A DNA stretch of 64,000 bases from Microbulbifer sediminum (GCF_021729035.1 NZ_JAJSAP010000002.1:372001-436000); one strand, 5' to 3'. Shown: positions 36,139 to 46,825, counted from the stretch's first letter. Translations and numbers: made by a program. Notes: a model not told the origin generated them from the letters alone.

Positions 36139-39100
36139 ATGTCCCAGCAGTCCCGCAGTGAACGCCTCAACCAGCTCCAGTCAGCGCTCGCCGAGCGCAT
36201 CGTTATCCTGGACGGTGGCATGGGCACCATGATTCAGCGGGAGAAACTGCAGGAGGAGGACTTCCGCAGTGCGCGGTTTGCGACCCACCAGGGCGATCTC
36301 AAGGGCAACAACGACCTGCTGAGCATCACGCGGCCGGACCTGATCGAGCAGCTGCACCGCGACTACCTGGCCGCCGGCGCGGACATCATCGAGACCAACA
36401 CCTTCAACTCGACCCGCCTGTCCCAGGCCGACTACAGCCTGGAGGCGCTGGTCCCCGAGCTGAACCGGGCCGCCGCAGAGCTGGCCCGGCGCGTGGCGGA
36501 TGAAGTGGCGACACCGGACAAGCCACGCTGGGTGGCGGGCGTGCTGGGCCCGACTTCCCGCACCGCCAGCATTTCCCCGGACGTGAATGACCCGGGGGCG
36601 CGCAACGTAACCTTCGACGAACTGGTTGATAACTACCGTGAGGCCGGGCGCGCGCTGATCGAGGGTGGCAGCGACCTGGTCCTGATCGAAACCATCTTTG
36701 ACACCCTGAACGCCAAGGCAGCCATCTACGCCCTGCACGACCTGTTCGATGAACTGGGTTATGCCCTGCCGATCATGATCTCCGGCACCATTACCGACGC
36801 CTCTGGCCGTACCCTTTCCGGACAGACTACCGAAGCGTTCTACAACTCCATCGCCCACGCCCGCCCGCTGAGTGTCGGCCTGAACTGCGCCCTGGGCGCC
36901 ACCGAACTGCGGCCCTATGTAGAGGCGCTGTCCGCCGTCTGCTCTGGGCACGTATCGGCCCACCCCAACGCCGGCCTGCCCAACGAGTTCGGCGAATACG
37001 ACGAGACACCGGAAGAGACCGCGGCCATCGTCGCGGAATTCGCCCGCAGCGGCTTTATCAACATACTCGGCGGCTGCTGCGGGACGACTCCCGAGCATAT
37101 TGCCGCCATTGCCACAGCAGTCGCCGACATCCCGCCCCGCAGGTTGCCGGAAATCAAACCGGCACTGCGACTGTCGGGCCTGGAGCCCTTCACCGCAGAC
37201 GAGCACTCCCTGTTCGTCAACGTGGGGGAACGCTGTAACGTGACCGGTTCGGCGCGCTTCAAGCGCCTGGTCCTGGAGGATGACTACGACACCGCTCTGG
37301 AGGTGGCCGCCCAGCAGGTCGAGGACGGAGCCCAGGTCATCGATGTCAACATGGACGAGGCGATGCTGGATTCGGTCGCCGCCATGCGCCGCTTCCTCAA
37401 CCTGGCCGCCACCGAGCCGGAAATCGCCAAAGTGCCGTTTATGGTGGACTCCTCCAAGTGGGAGGTAATCGAGGCCGGGCTGCAGTGCATCCAGGGCAAG
37501 CCGATCGTCAACTCCATCAGCCTGAAGGAAGGCGAGGTGGACTTCGTCGAGAAGGCCCGGCTGTGCCTGCGCTATGGTGCCGCCGTCGTGGTCATGGCCT
37601 TTGACGAGAAGGGCCAGGCCGATACCTTCGAGCGCAAGCGGGAGATCTGCGAGCGCAGCTACCGCATCCTGGTGGACCGGGTCGGCTTCAATCCCTCAGA
37701 CATCATCTTCGACCCGAACATCTTCGCTGTCGCCACCGGCATCGACGAGCACAACAACTACGCGGTGGACTTTATTGAAGCCACCCGCTGGCTACGCCAG
37801 AACCTGCCGGGTGCCCAGGTAAGCGGCGGGGTCTCGAACGTGTCGTTCTCATTCCGCGGCAACAATCCGGTACGGGAGGCGATCCACTCGGTTTTCCTGT
37901 ACCACGCCATTAAGGCCGGCCTCAACATGGGTATCGTCAACGCTGGCCAGCTGGCGGTCTATGACGACCTGCCGGAAGAGCTGCGCGAGCACGTAGAGGA
38001 CGTGATCCTCAACAAGCGCCTGGACGGCACCGAGCGGTTGCTGGAAATTGCGGACAAATACCGCGGCGACGGCACTGGCCAGGCGCGCAAGGAAGACCTG
38101 GGCTGGCGCGAATGGCCAGTGAACAAGCGCCTGGAGCACGCACTGGTCAAGGGCATCACCAGCTTTATCGAGGAAGATACCGAGCTCGCCCGCGAAGCCG
38201 CAGCGCGCCCTCTGGAAGTGATTGAAGGGCCATTGATGGACGGCATGAATGTGGTCGGCGACCTGTTCGGGGAAGGCAAGATGTTCCTGCCCCAGGTAGT
38301 GAAATCGGCCCGAGTCATGAAACAGGCTGTGGCCTACCTGCAGCCCTATATCGAGGCGGAAAAAACTGCAGACAGCAAACCCAATGGCCGCATCCTGATG
38401 GCCACGGTCAAGGGTGATGTGCACGATATCGGCAAAAATATCGTCGGCGTGGTACTGGCCTGCAACAACTTTGAAGTAATCGACCTGGGCGTTATGGTGC
38501 CGGCAGAGACTATTCTGCAGACCGCCCGGGAAAAGCAGTGTGACATTATCGGCCTGTCCGGCCTGATCACCCCGTCCCTGGACGAGATGGTACATGTAGC
38601 AGCAGAAATGGAGCGCCTGGGCTTTGATATCCCGCTGCTGATTGGCGGGGCCACCACATCCAAGGCGCACACTGCCGTCAAGATCGAACCGGAGTTCCGT
38701 CGCAACCAGGTGGTTTACGTCCCCGATGCCTCGCGCGCTGTCGGCGTTGCCAGTAACCTGCTCTCTGACCAGCACCGCCCCGGGTACGTGGCGGGCGTGC
38801 GCGAGGAGTATGAGAAAGTCCGCCATCGCACGGCCAACCGCAAGCGCAACGACAAGCGCCTGACGTACGAGGAGGCCCTGGCGGCGGCACCACAATTTAA
38901 CTGGCAGGAATACACCCCGGCGGCGCCCAATAAGCCAGGCGTGACCGTGCTCGAGGATATCCCCCTGGAGACCCTGGTCGACACCATCGACTGGACGCCC
39001 TTTTTCATCTCCTGGGACCTGGCCGGTAAATACCCGGCCATCCTCAACGACGAAGTCGTGGGTGAGGCCGCTACAGACCTGTATAAAAACGCCCGCCTGA

Positions 39101-39834
39101 TGCTACAGCAGATCATCGACAAGAAGCTGCTGCGGGCCCGTGCAGTGATCGGCCTGTGGCCTGCCAATAGTGACGGCGATGATGTGGTCGTTTACAGTGA
39201 TGATTCCCGTACAACGGAACTGGCGCGCCTGCACCACATGCGCCAGCAGGTACAGAAGCGTGGCGGCGACGGGCTCTGCCGGTCCCTCGCGGATTTCGTC
39301 GCGCCAGTAGGATCCGGGGTAGCCGACTATGTCGGCGGGTTCGCGGTGACCGCCGGTATCGGTGCCGATGAACTGGCAGCTGAATATGAGGCCGCCCACG
39401 ATGACTACAACTCGATCATGGTGAAGGCGCTGGCAGACCGGCTGGCGGAGGCCCTCGCCGAACACCTGCACCGGCAGGTCCGCACGGATTACTGGGGATA
39501 CGCCCCGGACGAGGCACTGACCAACGAGGAGCTGATCCGCGAGGCATACTCCGGCATCCGCCCTGCCCCGGGCTATCCGGCATGTCCGGACCATACCGAA
39601 AAGGCAACGCTTTTCCGGCTGCTGGGCGCGGAGGAAAATGCCGGTATCAGCCTGACCTCTCACTACGCCATGATGCCGGCGGCCTCTGTCAGCGGCTGGT
39701 ACTTCGCGCACCCGGAAGCCAGGTATTTCAACGTGGGTAAAATCGGTCGCGACCAGCTGGCAAGCCTGGCCGAGCGGAAAGGCACGGCCGAACAGGAGCT
39801 GGAGCGCTGGCTGCGCCCCAACCTCGAGGACTAG
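36139..39834 (+). CDS. metH: Cobalamin-dependent methionine synthase
   Basis: A 1231-aa four-module enzyme methylating homocysteine with methyl-tetrahydrofolate. The zinc cysteines are C250 (GLNCALGA) and C313/C314 (GGCCGTT); the pterin domain shows [16 protein letters not shown] and [12 protein letters not shown]. The cobalamin ligand is H762 in [11 protein letters not shown], and the C-terminal AdoMet activation domain ends with [15 protein letters not shown] and [26 protein letters not shown]. Numbering is within 3 residues of E. coli MetH. GAAGGAA precedes the ATG at 36139. No cobalamin riboswitch is visible in the 251-base leader. DUF2970 follows after 14 bases. Confidence 0.97.
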   Translation: MSQQSRSERLNQLQSALAERIVILDGGMGTMIQREKLQEEDFRSARFATHQGDLKGNNDLLSITRPDLIEQLHRDYLAAGADIIETNTFNSTRLSQADYSLEALVPELNRAAAELARRVADEVATPDKPRWVAGVLGPTSRTASISPDVNDPGARNVTFDELVDNYREAGRALIEGGSDLVLIETIFDTLNAKAAIYALHDLFDELGYALPIMISGTITDASGRTLSGQTTEAFYNSIAHARPLSVGLNCALGATELRPYVEALSAVCSGHVSAHPNAGLPNEFGEYDETPEETAAIVAEFARSGFINILGGCCGTTPEHIAAIATAVADIPPRRLPEIKPALRLSGLEPFTADEHSLFVNVGERCNVTGSARFKRLVLEDDYDTALEVAAQQVEDGAQVIDVNMDEAMLDSVAAMRRFLNLAATEPEIAKVPFMVDSSKWEVIEAGLQCIQGKPIVNSISLKEGEVDFVEKARLCLRYGAAVVVMAFDEKGQADTFERKREICERSYRILVDRVGFNPSDIIFDPNIFAVATGIDEHNNYAVDFIEATRWLRQNLPGAQVSGGVSNVSFSFRGNNPVREAIHSVFLYHAIKAGLNMGIVNAGQLAVYDDLPEELREHVEDVILNKRLDGTERLLEIADKYRGDGTGQARKEDLGWREWPVNKRLEHALVKGITSFIEEDTELAREAAARPLEVIEGPLMDGMNVVGDLFGEGKMFLPQVVKSARVMKQAVAYLQPYIEAEKTADSKPNGRILMATVKGDVHDIGKNIVGVVLACNNFEVIDLGVMVPAETILQTAREKQCDIIGLSGLITPSLDEMVHVAAEMERLGFDIPLLIGGATTSKAHTAVKIEPEFRRNQVVYVPDASRAVGVASNLLSDQHRPGYVAGVREEYEKVRHRTANRKRNDKRLTYEEALAAAPQFNWQEYTPAAPNKPGVTVLEDIPLETLVDTIDWTPFFISWDLAGKYPAILNDEVVGEAATDLYKNARLMLQQIIDKKLLRARAVIGLWPANSDGDDVVVYSDDSRTTELARLHHMRQQVQKRGGDGLCRSLADFVAPVGSGVADYVGGFAVTAGIGADELAAEYEAAHDDYNSIMVKALADRLAEALAEHLHRQVRTDYWGYAPDEALTNEELIREAYSGIRPAPGYPACPDHTEKATLFRLLGAEENAGISLTSHYAMMPAASVSGWYFAHPEARYFNVGKIGRDQLASLAERKGTAEQELERWLRPNLED

Positions 39835-39848
39835 CGGGAAGAACCCCA

Positions 39849-40106
39849 ATGCCTAGAAAACCCGAAGATACACAACAGACGGGCCACACCGCACAGGACG
39901 ACATGCGCGGGAACTCCCCTTCCTTCGGCCAGGTCGTGCTCAGCACGCTGGCCGCAGCCATCGGCGTACAGAGCAGCAAGAACCGCGAGCGCGATTTTAG
40001 CAGCGGGAATATCAAGGCCTATATTGCCGCCGGCATCATCTTCACCGCGCTCTTTGTATCGGCCCTGGTGCTGATTGTGAAACTGGTGCTGGGGAATATG
40101 GGCTGA
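39849..40106 (+). CDS. DUF2970 small membrane protein
   Basis: An 85-aa protein: a polar N-terminus, a middle block FGQVVLSTLAAAIGVQSSKNRERDF, and one C-terminal transmembrane helix (AYIAAGIIFTALFVSALVLIVKLVL). This is the pattern of DUF2970, small proteins of unknown function. The stretch around residues 27-50 is amphipathic and may lie on the membrane. It starts 14 bases after the metH stop and is probably cotranscribed with it. Confidence 0.85.
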   Translation: MPRKPEDTQQTGHTAQDDMRGNSPSFGQVVLSTLAAAIGVQSSKNRERDFSSGNIKAYIAAGIIFTALFVSALVLIVKLVLGNMG

Positions 40107-40218
40107 AGGCCAATGCGGGACGACGCTACAACCGGGCCAGGCAGAGAAGCCGGGGAAGGGTGACAGGACCAGCTCGCCCGGTACACAACCACCCGGGCGG
40201 CCGGAGGGGGCTGGGGAG

Positions 40219-40335
40219 TTACTGCGATGCCACCCAGTACACACAGGTCACAACAAAAATTGCAACCAGCGCCACGGCGGCAATGGCGTCTACTGCATTA
40301 TCGCTATCATTAGATACAACTACTTCTTTACTCAT
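40219..40335 (-). CDS. Predicted 38-aa single-pass membrane peptide
   Basis: A short frame on the minus strand encodes MSKEVVVSNDSDNAVDAIAA, then VALVAIFVVTCVYWVASQ: an acidic N-terminus followed by one hydrophobic helix and a short tail. GCGGAG is 7 bases before the ATG, a good ribosome site. It is divergent from cysI and convergent with DUF2970, and its expression would share the A+T-rich region 40336-40619. I do not recognise the family. Single-helix peptides of this size are often regulators or accessory subunits of membrane complexes. Confidence 0.6.
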   Translation of the reverse strand: MSKEVVVSNDSDNAVDAIAAVALVAIFVVTCVYWVASQ

Positions 40336-40479
40336 CGGAATACTCCGCTTACGCATTATTCTTATACAGGTAGCTGTTGCCGTTTTGAACGGTCAACCAA
40401 GTAGAGCAAATACCCACAGGCAGCGCAAGCGGGTGACGCACAGTGCCAGTTGTACAGGCTCCGGAGACCATTCCTCATA

Positions 40480-40547
40480 TAACTATTAGTTACTGATATA
40501 GCAAAAAATATTGTTATTTTTTGCATAAGAGCGCTGGTATGTTATGC
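40480..40547. promoter_or_regulatory. A+T-rich control region with inverted repeats upstream of cysI
   Basis: Three symmetrical elements lie in 68 bases: TAACT-ATT-AGTTA (40480-40492), a perfect 10-bp inverted repeat GCAAAAAATA/TATTTTTTGC with a TTGT spacer (40501-40524), and GCATAA/TTATGC (40523-40528 and 40542-40547). The composition is far more A+T-rich than the rest of the window. They lie 73-140 bases before the cysI start and upstream of the minus-strand 38-aa gene. Confidence 0.5.
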
Positions 40548-40619
40548 GCCATCGGAGAATCCGCGGAGCTTTTGGCCCGCCTCCGGCTTGCGCAAAAAAG
40601 GCAATGGAATCAAGCTGTT

Positions 40620-42281
40620 ATGTATCGATATGACGACCGGGACCGCACCATCATCGGTGAACGCGTGGCGCAGTTCCGCAGCCAGACCGAACGTTACCTG
40701 GCTGGCGACCTGAGCGAGGAGCAGTTCCTGCCACTGCGCCTGCAGAATGGCCTCTACATCCAGCGCCTGGCACCCATGCTGCGCATCGCAGTCCCCTACG
40801 GCCTGCTGAACAGCGAGCAACTGCGCCGCCTGGCCCGGATCAGCCGCGACTACGACAAGGGCTATGCCCACTTCACCACGCGACAGAACCTGCAGTTCAA
40901 CTGGCCCCGCCTGGAGGATGTGCCGGATATCCTGGCCGAGCTGGCGGAAGTGGAAATGCACGCTGTGCAGACCAGCGGCAACTGTATCCGCAATACCACC
41001 TCGGACCCCTATGCCGGTGTTGCCCGCGACGAGATCGCCGATCCGCGCCCCTATTGCGAGCTGATCCGCCAGTGGTCCACCTTCCATCCGGAATTCGCCT
41101 TCCTGCCACGTAAATTCAAGATTGCCGTCAACGGTGCCGAGGCAGATCGTGCGGCAATCCGGGTCCACGACATCGGTGTGCAGCTTGTGGAGCGGGACGG
41201 CGAGATCGGTTTCCAGGTCTATGTGGGGGGCGGCCAGGGACGCACCCCTGTGATCGCCGAGAAGATCCGTGAATTCCTCCCCGAGGAAGACCTGCTTTCC
41301 TATCTCGAGGCCATTGTCCGCGTCTACAACCAGCTGGGTCGGCGTGACAACAAATACAAGGCCCGCATCAAGATCCTGGTCAAGGCGCTGGGGCCGGAGG
41401 AGTTCGGCCGCCGTGTGGAACGCGAGTGGGAGCAGATCCGGGGCGGTGCCGACCGCTTGACGCCCGAGGCCCTGCAGTGGGCCAGGTCATTTTTCGACGC
41501 TCCCGACTACGCGGACCTCGACGGCGCTGCTGCTGACTCCGCGCTGCAGTCACAGGCGGAGGGCGACAAAGCCTTTGCCCGCTGGCTGGAGCGCAACACC
41601 TTCCCGCACAGGGTGCCAGGCTATCGAGCCGTGCGCCTGTCCACCAAGCCCACCGGCGTCCCCCCGGGCGACGTCACCGATACCCAACTGGAGGCCATCG
41701 CCGACCTGGCCGACCGGTTCAGCTTTGGTGAGGCCCGGGTTACCCATGACCAGAATGTCGTCCTCGCGGACGTACGCGAGGACGAACTCCTAGAGCTTTG
41801 GCAGGCCGCACGCAAGCAGGGCTTTGCCACACCCAATATTGGCACCCTGACGGATATGATCTGCTGTCCGGGCGGCGACTTCTGTTCACTGGCCAACGCC
41901 AAGTCAATCCCGGTGGCAGAGGCAATCCAGCGTCGCTTCGACGACATGGACTACCTCTACGACCTGGGCGACCTGAACCTGAATATTTCCGGCTGCATGA
42001 ATGCCTGCGGCCACCACCACGTGGGCCATATCGGGATCCTGGGGGTGGACAAGAAAGGCGAGGAGTTCTACCAGGTGCAGCTCGGGGGCAGTTCCTCGGA
42101 AAACGCCAGCCTCGGCAAGGTACTGGGGCCCAGCTTCTCCCGCGCCGAGGTACCAGGGGTGATCGGCATTATCCTGGATACCTACGTGGAGCAGCGTCGT
42201 CCGGACGAGCTGTTCCTTGACACTTACCAGCGCATCGGCCTGCAGCCCTTCAAGGAGAGAGTCTATGCCAAAGCCAGCTAA
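40620..42281 (+). CDS. cysI: Sulfite reductase hemoprotein (nitrite/sulfite reductase family)
   Basis: A 553-aa assimilatory reductase with siroheme and [4Fe-4S]. The N-terminal ferredoxin-like half has HFTTRQNLQFNW and TSGNCIRNTTSDPYAGV; the cluster cysteines are in CCPGGDFCSLANAKS and CMNACGHHHVGHIG near the C-terminus. The pattern and the DUF934 partner match the pseudomonad CysI rather than the E. coli CysJI flavoprotein system. The ATG at 40620 starts at MYRYDDRDRTIIGERV, the usual N-terminus; the earlier in-frame ATGs have no ribosome site and overlap the A+T-rich control region. It overlaps the next gene by 17 bases. Confidence 0.9.
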   Translation: MYRYDDRDRTIIGERVAQFRSQTERYLAGDLSEEQFLPLRLQNGLYIQRLAPMLRIAVPYGLLNSEQLRRLARISRDYDKGYAHFTTRQNLQFNWPRLEDVPDILAELAEVEMHAVQTSGNCIRNTTSDPYAGVARDEIADPRPYCELIRQWSTFHPEFAFLPRKFKIAVNGAEADRAAIRVHDIGVQLVERDGEIGFQVYVGGGQGRTPVIAEKIREFLPEEDLLSYLEAIVRVYNQLGRRDNKYKARIKILVKALGPEEFGRRVEREWEQIRGGADRLTPEALQWARSFFDAPDYADLDGAAADSALQSQAEGDKAFARWLERNTFPHRVPGYRAVRLSTKPTGVPPGDVTDTQLEAIADLADRFSFGEARVTHDQNVVLADVREDELLELWQAARKQGFATPNIGTLTDMICCPGGDFCSLANAKSIPVAEAIQRRFDDMDYLYDLGDLNLNISGCMNACGHHHVGHIGILGVDKKGEEFYQVQLGGSSSENASLGKVLGPSFSRAEVPGVIGIILDTYVEQRRPDELFLDTYQRIGLQPFKERVYAKAS

Positions 42282-42822
42282 AACCGGCCCCCAACCACAA
42301 AACCCGGCCCAGTTGATCCGGGATGGACGGGTTGTGCGCAACGAGTGGCGACTGCTGCCGGCCGATGATGAAAACGCGGCAATCACCGCCGAAGCCCTGG
42401 CACCGGGCAAGGTGATACTGCCCCTCCCTGTCTGGCGAAGACTTCGGGAAGACCTGGCCGAGCGCGGCGATGAGATCGGGGTATGGCTTGACAGCGACGA
42501 GACCGCCGACCAGCTGGGCGACGACGCCGGTCAGTTGCCCCTGGTGGCCGTGCACTTCCCGGCCTTTGCCGATGGCCGCGGCTTTACCACCGGCAGGTTG
42601 CTGCGTGAGCGCTATGGTTATACGGGCGAGTTACGTGCCGTGGGCGGCTTTATCCGCGACCAGCTGACCTACCTGCGCCGCTGCGGCTTCGACGCCTTTG
42701 CCTACGAGGGCGAGGAGGACCCGGCAGCCCTCCTTTCGTCCCTGCGGGACTTCAGTGACAGCTACCAGGCTGCCGTAGACGAATCGCAGCCCATATTCCG
42801 TCGACGCGCGCTCGGCGGCTGA
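42265..42822 (+). CDS. DUF934 protein, sulfite-reductase-associated
   Basis: A 185-aa protein. DUF934 members occur next to cysI in pseudomonads and related bacteria and are annotated as oxidoreductases without proven chemistry. Conserved blocks here are LPLPVWRRLREDL, VAVHFPAFADGRGFTTGRLLRERYGY, GELRAVGGFIRDQLTYLRRCGFDAFA, and an acidic C-terminus. The ATG at 42265 lies inside the last codons of cysI, so translation is coupled. No cofactor motif is visible; a regulator or accessory factor of sulfite reduction is possible. Confidence 0.87.
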   Translation: MPKPAKTGPQPQNPAQLIRDGRVVRNEWRLLPADDENAAITAEALAPGKVILPLPVWRRLREDLAERGDEIGVWLDSDETADQLGDDAGQLPLVAVHFPAFADGRGFTTGRLLRERYGYTGELRAVGGFIRDQLTYLRRCGFDAFAYEGEEDPAALLSSLRDFSDSYQAAVDESQPIFRRRALGG

Positions 42823-43061
42823 CCCGTTCCTGCCGGTAACCGCACCCGCGGATACCGGCACTCCCCCGGATCGGGATCGCAACCAGCGACCGCCCGGCCC
42901 TGAACGCCACTGCCCACCCCGTAGCCGCCGCACTATCGCCCCAAGCTCCCTGGGACTGGATTTCCACCCGGCAACAGTCCAATATGCCCGCCGTAACAGG
43001 TCTACGCGGACTGCCCAAAAACTGGGCACCCCGCGAGTCAATAGAGAACCGAGCGAGAACA

Positions 43062-44462
43062 ATGCAAGTCGAGTCTGTAGATACTCTTTTGAAATCCAGC
43101 GGTCGCGAGGGCGAGCAGGCCCGTATCCAGGGCTGGATTCGCACCCGTCGCGATTCCAAGGCCGGGCTGTCTTTCCTGGCTGTCCACGATGGCAGCTGCT
43201 TTGACCCTCTGCAGGTAGTGGTGGAGTCCAGCCTCAGCAACTACCAGTCCGAGGTGCTGCGCCTGACCACCGGTTGCGCTGTCGATATCGTTGGCACCAT
43301 CAAGCCGTCCGAGGGCAAAGGTCAGGCCATCGAGCTGCTGGCCAGCGAAGTCCACGTGGTCGGTTGGGTCGAGGACCCGGATACCTACCCGATGTCTCCC
43401 AAGCGCCACACCATGGAGCACCTGCGGGAACACGCTCACCTGCGCCCACGCACCAATGTTGGTGGCGCCGTGGCCCGGGTCCGCAACTGCATTGCGCAGG
43501 CAATCCATCGCTTCTTCCACGAACAGGGTTTCAACTGGGTCCACACGCCGATCATCACCGCGTCCGACTGTGAGGGTGCCGGCGAGCTGTTCCGGGTCAG
43601 CACCCTGGACCTGGAAAACCTGCCCCGGACCGACAAGGGCCAGGTGGATTTCCACGAGGATTTCTTCGGCGAGGAGACCTTCCTCACCGTATCCGGGCAG
43701 CTCAATGTGGAGAGTTACTGCCTGGCCCTGTCCAAGGTATATACCTTCGGCCCCACCTTCCGGGCCGAAAACTCCCATACCACCCGCCATCTGGCGGAGT
43801 TCTGGATGGTGGAGCCCGAGATCGCGTTTGCCGAGCTGGCAGATATTGCGGCGCTGTCGGAGCAGATGCTCAAGTATGTCTTCAAGGCGGTCCTGGAAGA
43901 GCGCGCTGACGATATGGCCTTCTTTGCCCAGCGCATCGACAAGGAGGCCATCAGCCGCCTGGAGAACATCATCGAGAATGACTTCGCGCGCATCAATTAC
44001 TCCGAGGCAATCGACATCCTGGAGAACTGCAAGGAGAAGTTCGAGTTCCCGGTATCCTGGGGCATCGACCTGGCTTCCGAACACGAGCGCTACCTGGCCG
44101 AGAAGCACTTCAAGAAGCCGGTGGTGGTAATGAACTACCCGAAGGATATCAAAGCCTTCTACATGCGCATGAACGACGACGGCAACACTGTTGCCGCAAT
44201 GGACGTCCTCGCCCCGGGCATAGGCGAGATCATCGGCGGCTCACAGCGTGAGGAACGCCTGGACAAGCTGGACGCGCGCATGGATGAGATGGAGATTCCC
44301 AAGGAGCACCTGGACTGGTACCGGGACCTGCGCCGCTATGGCACTGTACCCCATGCCGGCTTCGGTCTCGGCTTTGACCGCATCGTGTCCTACGTCACCG
44401 GTATGGGCAATATCCGCGACGTTATCCCCTTCCCACGCACACCGCGTAACGCCGCATTCTGA
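43062..44462 (+). CDS. asnS: Asparaginyl-tRNA synthetase
   Basis: A 466-aa class IIb aminoacyl-tRNA synthetase, the same length as E. coli AsnS. It has an OB-fold anticodon domain (residues 15-110, [14 protein letters not shown]), class II motif 2 [25 protein letters not shown] and motif 3 [25 protein letters not shown] gives the start at 43062. It is a monocistronic gene ended by a strong terminator. Confidence 0.96.
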   Translation: MQVESVDTLLKSSGREGEQARIQGWIRTRRDSKAGLSFLAVHDGSCFDPLQVVVESSLSNYQSEVLRLTTGCAVDIVGTIKPSEGKGQAIELLASEVHVVGWVEDPDTYPMSPKRHTMEHLREHAHLRPRTNVGGAVARVRNCIAQAIHRFFHEQGFNWVHTPIITASDCEGAGELFRVSTLDLENLPRTDKGQVDFHEDFFGEETFLTVSGQLNVESYCLALSKVYTFGPTFRAENSHTTRHLAEFWMVEPEIAFAELADIAALSEQMLKYVFKAVLEERADDMAFFAQRIDKEAISRLENIIENDFARINYSEAIDILENCKEKFEFPVSWGIDLASEHERYLAEKHFKKPVVVMNYPKDIKAFYMRMNDDGNTVAAMDVLAPGIGEIIGGSQREERLDKLDARMDEMEIPKEHLDWYRDLRRYGTVPHAGFGLGFDRIVSYVTGMGNIRDVIPFPRTPRNAAF

Positions 44463-44494
44463 CCGCAGGCGTCCGCTTTCAATGGCGTGCATGA

Positions 44495-44524
44495 AAGCCC
44501 CGGCCAGGTGTCCGGGGCTTTTTT
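44495..44524 (+). terminator. Intrinsic terminator of asnS
   Basis: AAGCCCCGG (44495-44503) pairs with CCGGGGCTT (44512-44520), followed by four more T. A short A-run on the left may let it work for the minus-strand gene as well. Confidence 0.88.
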
Positions 44525-44564
44525 CGTTTTGCCGGGAGCGGCGGCCGCCAGCCCGCTGCGGAAA

Positions 44565-45245
44565 TCAGGGGCCGTCACCACACTGGGCGAAAGCACGGTA
44601 CGCCTGCGCCTTCCGTACGTACCGGCGGCTGCCCCGGCACTCCAACGGCGCAGATGCGTTTCCCTCCGGCCGTAACCAGAGCTTGTCACCATCGAACAGC
44701 AGGGAAATCGATGCCCCCCTGTAACCCCTGACGGGCGAGCCCCCATTGCCGACCATAAATACATTCTCCCCGCGAAATGTAGCGCTCAGTGAAGGAAGGC
44801 TGGTGTCATAAAAGCGCAGTGTCAGGACTTCACGTCCGCAGCGATATCGCGCCTCCCTCTCCAGTCCGGCCATTGCCAGCTCCACCTGCAACTCGGCGAT
44901 ACGGCGACGGTAATGCCGCACGGCACAGTCACGTGGATTACCCGCCCGCCAGCAGTTATTACGTGACTCGAGCCAATCCCGCTGGGAAGCCTGCAAGCGC
45001 TTGCGCGCCACCTCACCGACTTCCCGCAGCCGGGCCGCCCCTCGCACGATTTCCCCCAGCATGTGGTCCAGTCCGCTGAGCTCGGAGTCCTGGCAGACAA
45101 GATTCTCTATAGCCAGACCTGACAGTTCATCGCAGCTGACCCGCCCTGTCGCACCGGCAGCACCCGTCGAAATGGCCACCAGCAACAAAATCAAGGGGGC
45201 CCCCAGCAGGGATATCACCCTGCGCCGGGCAAGCAAGACAGCCAT
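44565..45245 (-). CDS. Periplasmic LprI-like plus MliC-like protein (putative lysozyme inhibitor)
   Basis: A 226-aa secreted protein. Residues 1-32 are a signal peptide. Residues ~37-118 follow the DUF1311/LprI pattern (CDELSGLAIENLVCQDSELSGLDHML... RDWLESRNNCW... CAVRHYRRRI) with paired cysteines. Residues ~135-220 look like the MliC/PliC beta-barrel of C-type lysozyme inhibitors (YRCGREVLTLRFYD, GGSPVRGYRGASISLLFDGDKLWLR), again with cysteines. GGTGAGAAG lies before the start at 45245. The two-domain arrangement suggests protection of the cell wall against foreign lysozymes. The canonical MliC Ser-Gly-Xaa-Xaa-Tyr loop is only partly recognisable, so inhibition is not certain. Confidence 0.72.
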   Translation of the reverse strand: MAVLLARRRVISLLGAPLILLLVAISTGAAGATGRVSCDELSGLAIENLVCQDSELSGLDHMLGEIVRGAARLREVGEVARKRLQASQRDWLESRNNCWRAGNPRDCAVRHYRRRIAELQVELAMAGLEREARYRCGREVLTLRFYDTSLPSLSATFRGENVFMVGNGGSPVRGYRGASISLLFDGDKLWLRPEGNASAPLECRGSRRYVRKAQAYRAFAQCGDGP

Positions 45246-45466
45246 TACTTCTCACCGTCGTGAAATTCACCTTGTTTCAATCTAGCACTGGCGCAGGAAT
45301 CTTTCCTGCAAACCAGGCGACTGTCGGGGGAAAACCGGGGTGGGAAAGCGCCCCGCCGACATCGCGCGGCCGACTCACCCCTGAGGCAAACCGGGCAGTT
45401 TTGAGCTGCTATGCTGGAAAAAGCAATGCTTTCTGATGTTTAAAAACCTGCCAATGGGGAGCAAGA

Positions 45467-46786
45467 ATGGCCAGGCAGTTCTTTGTTTTCGGGCTCGCCC
45501 CACTGCACCGCGAGTACCTGAATGCAGTGAGGGGTGCAGAGCAGTTCCAGTGGCACGAACTTTTTACCGATGACGAAATTGTCTGGTTTCCCGAACGCCC
45601 AATGGCAGATCTCCTCGATGACGCCGAGCGGAAGGTACGGCGCTACAACGGTCAACTTGCCGGCATCATCAATCACTGGGACTTTCCCTCCAGCACCCTG
45701 CACCCCATCATTTGCCAGCAGCACGGCCTGCGCTCAGCCACCCTGCCAGCGGTGATGAAATGCGAGCACAAGTACTGGAGCCGACTGGAACAACGCGCTG
45801 CCCTCCCCGGCTGGGTTCCCGAATTCTGCCCGGTGGACCCATTTGCAAAGGATCCTCTCCAGCAACTCCAGTTCGGCTTTCCTTTCTGGCTCAAGCCAAT
45901 AGTGGGCCACTCTTCCCAGCTGGGCTTCCGGGTTGATGATGAGGCGGGCTTTCGCCGCGCCATAGAGATAATCCGCGGCGAAATCCGGCAACTGGGGGAG
46001 CTGCTCAATTACGCCCTGGCCAGGGTCGGGATCCCGCCTGAAGTGGGGCCAGTGGACGGCAACTGGTGCCTCGCGGAAAAGCTTCTCAGCGGCAAGCAAT
46101 GCGGTATCGAGGGCACAATGATCAACGGCTGCTACAGGGTGCACGGCATCGTTGATACGGTGAAAGACAGCCGCAACCAGAGTTTCACCCGCTACGAATA
46201 TCCGTCCGCGTGGCCGGACTATGCCCAGGAAAAAATCTGTGCGGCTGGCGAACGGCTGCTGCGTCAGATTGGCTTCGACAATTCGGCTTTCGGTATCGAG
46301 TTTTTCTGGGAACCGGCCACTGATACCTTCCGGGTACTGGAGATCAATACCCGTATATCCCAGTCCCATAGCGACCAGTTCGTCAAGGTGCACGGCGTCT
46401 CCAATCATGAGGCCGCCCTGGATGTCGCGCTCGATCGGACCACCGATTTTTCTGACCTGCAGGGCCCCTTCAAGTGTGCCGCCAAGTTCATGCTGCGGCG
46501 CTACGCCGACACACTGGTCACCCGCGTCCCCACCGAACCCGAACTCCGGGCGCTCGAGGCATCCATCCCGGGCTGCCGGATCCACCTGGTCGTCGATGAA
46601 GGCCAGCAACTCAGCGACCTGGCAAGCCAGGACAGCTACAGTTATGAAGTGGCAGATATCTGCCTGGGAGCCCAGGAGCAGGAAGAATTACTGGAAACCT
46701 ACCGCAACCTGGCCGGGCAGCTGAAGTTCGAGTTTGCCGATGGCCGAGGCTTCGAACCTTTCCAGTTCGAGAGCGTTCGCTACTGA
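45467..46786 (+). CDS. ATP-grasp domain protein of unknown substrate
   Basis: A 439-aa protein with an ATP-grasp fold (about residues 95-335). The nucleotide-binding block FPFWLKPIVGHSSQLGFRV and the metal-binding block RVLEINTRISQSHSDQF (E292 and N294) are clear. The N-terminal part is an unusual pre-ATP-grasp domain (WFPERPMADLLDDAERKVRRY; INHWDFPSSTL). ATP-grasp enzymes ligate a carboxylate to an amine, thiol or imine through an acyl phosphate. GGGGAG lies before the ATG. It is followed after 39 bases by a CocE-type hydrolase gene, and the pair suggests a pathway that both makes and breaks an amide or ester bond. Confidence 0.82.
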   Translation: MARQFFVFGLAPLHREYLNAVRGAEQFQWHELFTDDEIVWFPERPMADLLDDAERKVRRYNGQLAGIINHWDFPSSTLHPIICQQHGLRSATLPAVMKCEHKYWSRLEQRAALPGWVPEFCPVDPFAKDPLQQLQFGFPFWLKPIVGHSSQLGFRVDDEAGFRRAIEIIRGEIRQLGELLNYALARVGIPPEVGPVDGNWCLAEKLLSGKQCGIEGTMINGCYRVHGIVDTVKDSRNQSFTRYEYPSAWPDYAQEKICAAGERLLRQIGFDNSAFGIEFFWEPATDTFRVLEINTRISQSHSDQFVKVHGVSNHEAALDVALDRTTDFSDLQGPFKCAAKFMLRRYADTLVTRVPTEPELRALEASIPGCRIHLVVDEGQQLSDLASQDSYSYEVADICLGAQEQEELLETYRNLAGQLKFEFADGRGFEPFQFESVRY

Positions 46787-46825
46787 ACACGCCCAACACA
46801 CCTATCCCTCGCCACTGGAGTTCCG

